Source of the DNA: Calliphora vicina
Lineage: Eukaryota; Arthropoda; Insecta; Diptera; Calliphoridae
Direction: 5' to 3'
Assembly (NCBI RefSeq): GCF_958450345.1
Contig: NC_088784.1
Coordinates: 76,037,747 to 76,101,746 of the forward strand
Length of the DNA stretch: 64,000 bases
Below the pieces are notes generated by a model, which did no database searches, was not told where the DNA came from, and saw only the letters and a program-made list of their open reading frames with translations. Both the position numbers and the translations under genes were made by a program. This document shows, in pieces, positions 55,985-64,000 of the stretch. The stretch's first letter is position 1. Each line of letters opens with the position of its first letter.

Positions 55985-57130
55985 ACATAAAAAAACGGAA
56001 TTTTTCCAAATGTTTAGCTTTTATTTTGAAACATTTTTACAATATAAATCTATTCAAAGTATTGGCCATTGCTAGCTATGACCTTTTCCCAACTTTCTGG
56101 AAAGATATGGATTTCGAGCCAAAATAGCTGCTTATCTTTTGAGGCCAACAACAAATCAAGCCAATATCGTATACTGTGTTCCAAAGTTAAGCGTATCGCA
56201 GAGAGAGCATTCGGCATCGATCGTAACAAATAGTAGTCGGACGGGTAAGGTCTGGACTATAAAGCGGACGAGGCAAAACTTCCCAACCACTTCTTTCTAA
56301 ATATTTTTTAACAGGTATTGCAACATGTGAAAAAGCGTTGTCATGATGTAATAACTATTAAGGTTTCATTTCTGGCCGCGTATTCTGGGCGTTTTTCGAT
56401 CAAAGCTCGCTTCAAAAGAATCAGTTGCAATCGGTATAGGTTCCTTGTGATGGTGTGGCTAGATTTGCTCCCACCTAATACAGAGCATTACCTTAGCGCC
56501 ACGGATATTTGGCTTTGGTGTCGATTCGGCTGATAGGTCGGGCTTTACATACGATCTATTACCCTTCGGGTTATCTTAATTCATCCATTTTTCATCACAA
56601 GTAATGATTCGGTGCAAATAAGATTTTCTTTTATAGAGTTCAAGCATCATTTCGGACATACAAAATCGTCTTTCAAGCTCTATCGGCTTCAATTCGTATG
56701 GTACCCAATTTCCCTGCTTTTGAATGAATCCTGCTGCTCGCAGTCTTTTTGAAACTACTGCTTGAGCAGCTCCTAATGCTTTTGCAAGCCCTTGTTGAGT
56801 TTGACAATAGTCTTCATGGAGTAATTCTTCCAATTCTTGGTCTTCAAACTTTTTTGACTGGCCTGGGCCATCTTTGTCTTCCGTGTCAACAACACCACTT
56901 CTGAACCGCACAAACCAGCTCTCACGCGTTCAATCCGATGGAATACATTAACCATAAGCTTAGGTGAGCAGTCAATCGTTGTGCTTCAGCGTCACTTTTT
57001 TTCTAATTAAAGGTATAAAGCAAAACTTCCCGCATATGACGATTCGTTGGTACAAAATTCGACATTTTCGAAGTCAAAAAAAGCTTTGATGTTTATACTA
57101 TAATGTTCAATAACTAAGTGAGAATAATAT
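55985..57130 (-). pseudogene. Mariner transposase relic, best-preserved N-terminal half
   Basis: Minus strand: 56911-56576 is open for 111 codons with the HTH (DQELEELLHEDYCQTQQGLA, ALGAAQAVVSKRLRAAGFIQ) and MSEMMLELYKRKSYLHRI leading to ITCDEKW, which keeps the first catalytic Asp. After MN a TAA and several frameshifts follow. The HDN box is damaged (ITTLFHM frame) and the tail is AATGGCCAATACTTTGAATA. 57020-57130 is the mariner leader. Confidence 0.82.
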
Positions 57131-57134
57131 TGTG

Positions 57135-57412
57135 GAAATTGGAACGATACCAATCCACATGTAATCCGAGACCGTCCAATGCATCCCGAAAAAGTCAGTT
57201 GGTGACAAAAAGTCAGTCTTGTAGAAACCAGGTGTGGATTTCGCACAGACCACATTTCTTGTGCCGCATTGAACATTCTTTACGAGCGATTTGAGGTCAT
57301 GCTCATCTCTGAGATAGTAAGATTTGATCCCGTTAGGCTTTTCTCGCGGGGTTTTCTTAAGTAGCAGGTCTATGCGAATAATCTACAAACCAAAGCGGCC
57401 CTCAAAGCCATC
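57135..57412 (+). pseudogene. DDE_3-type transposase relic
   Basis: Plus strand: NPHVIRDRPMHPEKVSW, then a jump to the C-terminus with DLIPLG, RGFLK and QVYANNLQTKAALKAIA, with stops and frameshifts. Same family as 28137-29215. It is cut at the right by the element starting at 57414. Confidence 0.65.
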
Positions 57413-57413
57413 G

Positions 57414-58829
57414 CACAGTGGTATGAGAATAAAAAAAGAGGGAAATAAATCTGTAACTTCTAAACCCTTACACCGATTTGAATGAAATTTCACACGCGCA
57501 AAGAGGACCCCACCAGGAGTGGGACCAGGGGTTCCCAAAGTAGGACACCTCGGGTATATTCAATTTTTAAAATGATCCTATTTCTTCGTTTGTGCTCCGA
57601 TTTAAAAAATTACACATACATAATCTCAATTATCTCTTATAGCTTAGGAGATATTCCCATTTGAAAATTTAATTTTCAACATTTTTACCCACCCTACACC
57701 AGTTTTTTGGCGACCGCGGTTCCAAATATTCCCCGATTTTATCCATTTTTCTTGTATAGGATTAACAATAGATCTATATATCAAATAAAGAAAAAAGTGT
57801 TTAAAAATCATGACTGACTCCAAAGTTACATGCATTTGAATATAAAAAAATTAAAAAAGGCGATTTTTCGCAATTTTTTTGGGAAAAAGTACATACTTCT
57901 ATTCTTTTTAAGTTGTCTAAAAATTTTCTAAATGGATGTATAATGAATTTATACTTTTTGAAAAGCTAACTTTACGCCATATATTTTAAATGAAAACAAC
58001 ATTTATAATTTTTGATACCGACGGGATCAGGTCCATTCAAAAAATGCATATTTTTTATGTAAAATTCAACTTTAGGGCAAAAATTCTCCAATCGCATAGT
58101 GGATATCAAAATACAGTAACCTATTTTAGATGGCCAAATAAGTTCTTAATTATTTTGTGAAGGGTTCCGATAACCCCGCCCCTTTTATGGATATTATAGC
58201 CAAAAAACGAAAAAATCCCATTTTTGGGATTTTTCAAGATTTTTTTGGGAATTGCGGGATACTTGATTATAAATTTCAAAATTTGTTTTTATTTTTCCAT
58301 TTTAAATAGAAAAATCTACATAACTGTGAAATTTCATTAAAAATATTCATAAATAAAAGTTTTATTTCAATTTGAAAAATTTGTATCTATGCAAAATTCA
58401 ATAAAAAGCATTTTTTGTCATATTTTTCAAAAAAGTATTCCATGAATTTTTTAATTGTCAAAAGTTATATACATTTTTGAAAAGTAGACAAAATCCTCTA
58501 TCCATTGATATATAACATGTCTACCTTATGTTTTTTACGTGTCAAGTAAATTAGGGAAAACTAAACAACTCGCTGACAATTTACCTAGCACTGTTATTTA
58601 CATTCATAAAAATGTTATTATGTAGGCAACATGCTTTTTTATGAATTTCTATGTTAGGTAAATTCTCAGCGAGTTGTTTAGTTTTCCCTAATTTATTTGA
58701 CACGTAAAAAACATAAGGTAGGCATGTTAAATATCAATGGATAGAGGATTTTGTCTACTTTTCAAATCGGCATAAGGGTTTAGAAGTAACAGATTTATTT
58801 CCCTCTTTTTTTATTCTCATACCACTATG
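57414..58829. mobile_element. 1.4-kb element Q with CACAGTGG termini and 5-bp target duplication
   Basis: Left CACAGTGGTATGAGAATAAA, right inverse CATAGTGGTATGAGAATAAA, continuing AGAGGGAAATAAATCTGTAA (about 65 bp). CATCG is duplicated at 57409-57413 and 58830-58834. The interior is the family B body seen at 225-1345 and 4640-5491. Non-coding. Confidence 0.82.
58478..58762. repeat. Near-perfect 285-bp palindrome inside element Q
   Basis: Arms of about 130 bp: GAAAAGTAGACAAAATCCTC ... CAACTCGCTGACAATTTACC, then the inverse back to GAGGATTTTGTCTACTTTTC, around an ATGTTATTATGTAGGCAACA loop. Few mismatches, so young or gene-converted. Confidence 0.82.
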
Positions 58830-58834
58830 CATCG

Positions 58835-60183
58835 GTCAAATTCATGGACATTTAAGCATGGACATTTTCGGATGAGCGCCACTCAGAGAAGCCACGTTGG
58901 ACATTTGCATTATGTTAGATTCCATACATAATGACATCTATAGGCCTTTCAGACGAATTATAAATTTAGATGATATCTCACACATACTTTGTTTAATTTA
59001 AATTTAAAAATAGAAAGCGCATAAGATATTTTTTTGCAAAAAGCAATAAAGTATTAATTGTAGGTAAAATTTAAAAATTATGTAAATTTTCATGGTTTCC
59101 TTGTCGAAGTGAAACTTTGGAAAAGGCTAACTTTAATGAGCTTCGATTTTGACCTCAGTTATGTTGTTTATGGACCTGTTTCAAAATTATTAAAATTCTA
59201 TTGCAAAGTTGAAGGTAGAATAAAGCTAAACTAGCACATTGTAAAAAATACAAGCGGAATTTAAGCTGTATAAAATGCTTTTCAAATATTAATTGAGTAA
59301 TTCATAAGGCAACGAGAGATTTGAATTTATCTTAGGAATTGAAAATTGATATTAATAAACATAGCTTTCATTGTTTTGTCAGTCACTGTTTATATATTTA
59401 TTGCCACATAAGTATATAAGTATTTTACTTACTATTGTACCCTCTACAACGTCTGTAAATACTTATTCATTTATTTAAATAATAATTATCATCATGATTT
59501 CTCTATTTAATTTATTTTCTAACTAAACATGTGTAAAAAAAACTAATCAAAAGTTATGTAAAATAAATAACTATATTCAACAAATGTTAGAAAGAATATT
59601 CTTTTAATAAATTAACAAAAATGTGTTATTATCGACCAGGAGTATGAATACTCGTATGTGTACAAAAAATAAATATAATAATTACTATTTTCATGTCTCA
59701 TATTCAGGTAATTTGTTAGAATTTTAACACCTTTATAATTATGATAATTTTAACTAATTATTTAGTTAATTTGATTAAAATAAAAACGAAAATTTACAAA
59801 AACAGTTAGCTACTCCACACACAAGTTTTTCTTTAATAAAGCCTATAGAATTTTTATAACAATGCAATTTCGAATATTTTTCTATTTATAAATAATTTAT
59901 AATTTATTGGGAAATACTTTTTTTTGAAAATGATAATGTTATTTAATGAGAAATATGTATAGTGGAATTTTTCTGATATTTGTATTGATAATATTTGTTA
60001 GTAACACAAATTTATAAATGGATTTTGAAGCAATATAAAGTACCCTTAAAACATTTTTATAAGGGAACTTTATATTGTTAATCGGTGTTACTCAGATATA
60101 TCAAAATAAAATAATGATGAGAGTACCAATTTTGATCACCAAATTGAGATATTCACGACCAGGAAATGTAGAAAATGACACAG
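58835..60183. other. AT-rich intergenic DNA, no gene recognised
   Basis: No long frame and no repeat shared with the rest of the window. Confidence 0.4.
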
Positions 60184-60588
60184 CACAGTACGAAATAAAT
60201 CTGTAATAATACACATATCAAAAGCGATGCGAAACATTCTCTTTGAAACAGAATTAAGTTTTTTTTTCCAAAAAAATGGCGAGAAATCAACTCTAAAAAG
60301 AATCCAGTAAAATTTTGGATATTTTGGGATGATAAAAAAAATTTAATTTTAATTATAAAATGTGAACATCTCGTAAACTATAAGAAATAATTTCGGATCG
60401 AATTAAAAACAGAAAATTGGGATCGTTTTAAATGTTAAATACACATAACGGAGGTGGTCCAATTTGAGGCCTTGTAACTCAAAACTCAAAATATACACTT
60501 GACTCGACTCTATAGCCCCGGGAAGTTTTATTAAAGTCCGTTTAAAAAGTACAGATTTATTACCACTTCTTTCGAAATTCTCCCACTG
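60184..60588. mobile_element. ~400-bp CACAGTG-type inverted-repeat element
   Basis: Left CACAGTACGAAATAAATCTG, right inverse CAGTGGGAGAATTTCGAAAG then GTGGTAATAAATCTGTAC. Same inner segment as 37865-38175 and 57414-58829. The target duplication is not clear. Confidence 0.5.
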
Positions 60589-60596
60589 ATTACTGT

Positions 60597-61000
60597 CTCA
60601 CAGTGGGGCAGAATCAAATATTTTTGGAAATAACTCTGGCATTTCAAAACGGCGATCAGGATAAAGTTTGACGTGACCGTAGCCAAGGAGTATTCGAGTT
60701 TAAGTTATTAAAATGGGTTCTGCAAATGCTCCAGAGGCGGCGCTACGGGGCACAGAGGGATGGCTTCATACATTGAAATTTGGCACCGCGAAAAGTAAAA
60801 TTTTATCAAAATCGACCACGCCCAACGCCCACTGCCCATACAATTCAAATAGATTTTTTCGCATAACATTTTTCCTATCCAAGTAAAAGTCTAGAAATTT
60901 GGTACATATAATTTTTGAAACAAAAAAAGAACGCATGCTTAGTTTCAATAAAATCGGTCACGCCCACCGCCCACGAACCCATACATAGATAAGCATTTTT
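60597..61000. repeat. Dispersed repeat with CACGCCCACCGCCCA blocks
   Basis: Starts CACAGTGGGGCAGAATC. It contains AAATCGACCACGCCCAACGC and AAATCGGTCACGCCCACCGC, a phrase common in dipteran dispersed repeats. No partner terminus seen. Confidence 0.45.
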
Positions 61001-61247
61001 TTGGTATTTCGTTTATTATTCACAAAAAATTTTACGTTTTCATCCTGTTCCGAAAACTTCCGAAAACTATATTTTTTTAATCCCAACTTTCTTTTTATTA
61101 AAAAAGCAGCTTTTTTATTTTCATGGTAAATCAAAAATAAAATAATTTTTAGAGACTTATCCCCATGATATCCCCATAATTTTTTTCTATTTATGGAGAA
61201 ATATTATATTTTTCAAATATGTTAAAGGTAAATGGTATGGTGATAAT

Positions 61248-62471
61248 CAGGGCAACCAAAAATATACTCTAAAAAAAGTGTTCTATGCGCATAAAATATG
61301 CACTTAAAAACGAAAAATATGCTCTTAAAATATAAAAAATATGCACTTAAAAATAGTTGGTTATTGTTTGATTTTAATGTTTTATTAAAAATAATATAAA
61401 AAGTAAATACAAATTTGTTCAGTAATTAGTTGCATAATATTGTAGGGAGAGGATATTAAGAATTTCTCGAAATGTTTATATTCTACATAGAGCTTTAAAA
61501 TCTACTTTTTTATCATTTGAATTATGTTTCCAATTCGCTATAGAGAGCGTTTGTAATTGTTTGGTAAAAAATTGCAGTGGATTTTGGATAATTTATCATA
61601 TATGAAGATTAACATCTAAATTTGACTTCCAAAATTTAAACAGAATTATCAAAAAGCCTAACAATATTGAAATGATTTGTTTTCTTTAAGACTGCGGAAA
61701 AATAAAAAAACCCTTTTTTGAATTTTTATTATTGGAACTCAAAATACCGTGATATTTCCTATGTTTCTTCCTTTCTCGTCAATTGATTGTTTTTTAATGA
61801 TTTCCTAAAATCTTTGTTACAATTTGTAACAAACGTGATATTTTCGATATTTTTGAACATGATATTTTCGATGGATCTTAATATTCTGAACATTTGCTGA
61901 AAAGTTGTTTAATTTTTCATTAGTGTTAAACTGTTAATGCCCAACCATAACTGTCTCACGCAACCTTAAGTTTTTTTTTAAATGTATCCAACATTTTGTT
62001 AAGAAATTGCCCATTTTCTTTTCTTTTAATTTTTTATGTATTTTGAATATTTTTAATTTATTTCAAATATATGGAAACTAAGATCCCTTAAGTCAATGAA
62101 AATTTAATGAAGATAAGTCGATTATGGGTACTCTATTTTTTTCTTTAAGTAGCTTAGGCAAATTATCATTGGACCTTAGAAAAATTTTAAAATATAGAAA
62201 TGAAAAATTACTATACAAGCAATAAAATTATATTTAGAAAACAAAATAATGGAAATAAAGAAAATATGTAACAAAAATATGCAGTTATGAGTTAAATATG
62301 CAAAAATATGCTATTAAATGCAAAATATGCAGTAAAGAGCAAAATATGCAAAAATATGCTCTAACAAATCGATGCCAAAATTCTTATAATTGTTTGAAAC
62401 GGATAAATAACTAACTCATATGTTTATACGACGCACAGCAAAAAATATGATGTTGCATATTTTTCACCAGG
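61248..62471. mobile_element. Candidate hAT-like element with AATATGC-rich ends
   Basis: Left CAGGGCAACCAAAAATATAC, right CATATTTTTCACCAGG. Flanks GTGATAAT and GCGATAAT (7 of 8 equal). AAATATGC(A/T) recurs at least 5 times near the left (61298-61350) and 8 times near the right (62275-62370). A fragment of the same type is at 46180-46270. Terminal repeats are weak. Confidence 0.5.
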
Positions 62472-62644
62472 GCGATAATATAAGTAAATTTTTGCTTAAC
62501 ATCCTTGCATGGACTTTACTTAAATTTTTTAAAAATAAAATAAAATTTTTCATAAAACTATAAGTGTACATTTCATCCTTAAACATTTCTCTACAAAACT
62601 GCATCATTTGATTTTTGAAATTGAGTGTTTGAAAAATTTACTTT

Positions 62645-63033
62645 TTGACACCAAAATGGTCATAAATGTTTAATTTATATAGGTATCTACACAAATTTTA
62701 CTCCAAATAAGTTTTATATATACGAAATTCATGTCACCAAGTTTTGTTACGATCGGTCCATAATTAGTCATAGCTCCCATATAGACCCGCTTCCGAAAAT
62801 CACTTTAACGTACATAAATCTCTTAAAAATGTCGGTAGAGACAAAAAATTCAACATAAATAACTTCCATATAGACATAAATCACACTACCTAATTTCATG
62901 GTGATCGGTCTATAATTGATCATAGATCCCATAAAAGGCCCACTTCCGAAAATCAGTCACGAATATAAATTATTGATATTTTAAAAGAAAAATGTTTTTA
63001 CACATTTACTTAGTGTAGGGTATTATTAAACAA
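62645..63033 (+). mobile_element. DINE-like family A fragment
   Basis: From GGTCATAAATGTTTAATTTA through CCCGCTTCCGAAAATCACTT to CTTAGTGTAGGGTATTATT; 5' half and terminal hairpin missing. Confidence 0.68.
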
Positions 63034-63035
63034 AA

Positions 63036-63290
63036 ACCCTTGAAACTTTTTTTCAAAAAAATAGGAAAAAACACTAAAATGTTATTATGTGAAAGTATTT
63101 AGAGATTATTACAACATTTTAAGGTCAAAAACAATAGTTCAAACTGACTAAATTTAATTATTTAATTTAATTGGTATGTTTTAGGCCAAGATTGTGCTGA
63201 AAACTAAGCTCCCAATTATCATGTAGTATGAAATGAATTTGAGTTTGATTGTTTCTTGCTATTATTGAAACGGAATATATAAGCATTTTC
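63036..63290 (+). repeat. Partial copy of element L
   Basis: AAACAAAAACCCTTGAAACT to TTGAAACGGAAT matches 18640-18855 (AACACAAAAACCCTTGATAC to TTTTGAAACCGAAT). Confidence 0.6.
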
Positions 63291-63294
63291 TGGT

Positions 63295-63515
63295 AGCGTG
63301 AAATAGCTCCCAATGCAATAATTCCCATCAAAAATGAAATAATTCCCAAACTTGAAAAATTAAATAACTACCAAAGGGTAAAATGAAATTACTCCCAATA
63401 ATCGGCGTTATTGTAATTTTAAAAATATTAGTCCCAAAAAAGCGAAATAACTCCCAATGAAATAAATCCCAATAGAAATGAAATAATTCCCAATCTGCAA
63501 AAGTGAAATTATTCT
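63295..63515 (+). repeat. Cluster of GAAATAAYTCCCAA motifs
   Basis: Eight or nine imperfect copies (GAAATAGCTCCCAA, GAAATAATTCCCAA, GAAATTACTCCCAA, GAAATAACTCCCAA and similar) at irregular spacing, all on one strand. Confidence 0.7.
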
Positions 63516-64000
63516 TCGCTTACCAAACATTTTTTGCATTGCGTGCATATGGCGTAGCGCAAAGTTTTACTCCACTGAGATGTGTCAAAAACTGGCATCG
63601 CTCAGAAAAGTTTTTTGCATTGCCGGCCTTCGGCCGAGCTCAAAGTAGGGTACCTTCGACATGTAAAATTTTAAACACGTGCCATTTTTCTGTTTTTAAA
63701 GATATTGATATTTTTGGAAAGCGCTCAGCTAGGTCTTGCTATTTATCTCTAATAATATCCGAGTTATAGGCATTTAAAAATTTTAGTTTTAAAATATTGC
63801 CTTATTCCGCATTTTTAAAAATATGGGACGTACTTTTGGACCGAATGGATCTTTGTACCATTTTTGGTTAGACAATTAAATTACCAATAATATACAAAAG
63901 ATTTCAGAGCAATATCGATTATAGATCCAAAAAAAAAAACGATTTTAAATTTAAAAATTCAAAAAAATAGTAGATTTTTGCTGTTTTTTGGGCGAAAAGG
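63516..64000. other. No gene recognised; short duplicated segment
   Basis: TTTTTTGCATTGC occurs at 63530 and 63609, each followed by a GGC-rich stretch and CAAAGT. The second has the palindromic GCCGGCCTTCGGCCGAGC. The open frame across it is not supported as a gene. Confidence 0.35.

Noticed and set aside
57007..57276. 89-codon minus-strand frame containing a plausible-looking peptide
   Set aside because: It lies opposite the DDE_3 relic (57135-57412, NPHVIRDRPMHPEKV on plus) and mariner leader sequence, so it is an antisense shadow.
1..64000. tRNA, rRNA or snRNA genes
   Set aside because: No A/B box pairs in a cloverleaf context or conserved rRNA/snRNA blocks were recognised by eye. A covariance-model scan would be needed to exclude diverged copies.

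Overview
The window is nuclear DNA from a fly, most likely a calyptrate (blowfly or house-fly type). It is AT-rich, has short GT-AG introns, carries one intact spliced gene, and is otherwise filled with dipteran transposon families: mariner, jockey- and LOA-type non-LTR elements, gypsy-type solo LTRs, DINE-1/mini-me-like repeats with GTCCGTC cores, and many non-autonomous inverted-repeat elements. There is no bacterial or organellar signature.

The only intact host gene is on the minus strand (13192 down to 7697). It has five exons encoding a 328-residue short-chain dehydrogenase/reductase with an N-terminal membrane anchor, resembling the SDR16C (epidermal retinol dehydrogenase / 17-beta-HSD) group. 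Its 4.2-kb second intron has been inflated by a solo LTR, a small inverted-repeat element, a mariner relic and DINE-like repeats. A 5'-truncated jockey element with an exact 12-bp target duplication sits about 0.5 kb upstream of its start codon.

Layout: 1-7600 is nested repeats. They include a 182-bp element with an 8-bp target duplication and a 2.8-kb element (4413-7245) that splits a DINE-like copy and contains further insertions. 7697-13192 is the dehydrogenase gene. 13686-15848 is the jockey copy. 16240-22160 holds mariner relics, a three-level nest (mariner, then a 1.6-kb element, then a 910-bp inverted-repeat element) and ATTCGGTTAACCGAAT-type repeats. 24150-27100 is a decayed LOA-clade retrotransposon with two internal tandem duplications. 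28137-29215 and 57135-57412 are relics of a DDE_3 transposase distinct from mariner. 30838-31315 and 47937-48354 are two copies of a hAT-like element packed with AACCGGTT. 33135-36731 is a large foldback with three other insertions in its arms. 38180-44190 is an inverted pair of ~360-bp tandem arrays, with a hAT-like element, a Tc1-like element and a DINE-like copy inserted between and beside them. 44351-47161 is a second solo LTR, split by a 2.2-kb hAT-like element. 51568-64000 holds more inverted-repeat and foldback elements and mariner relics.

Most of the information here is insertion history. Several nests can be unpicked base by base because target duplications survive or an empty copy of the target lies elsewhere in the window. 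I found no tRNA, rRNA, CRISPR array or second convincing protein-coding gene. No coherent new enzymatic system is visible. The most unusual structures are the short-motif-packed hAT-like elements, the foldback carrying satellite-like arrays, and RSS-like termini with 5-bp target duplications.
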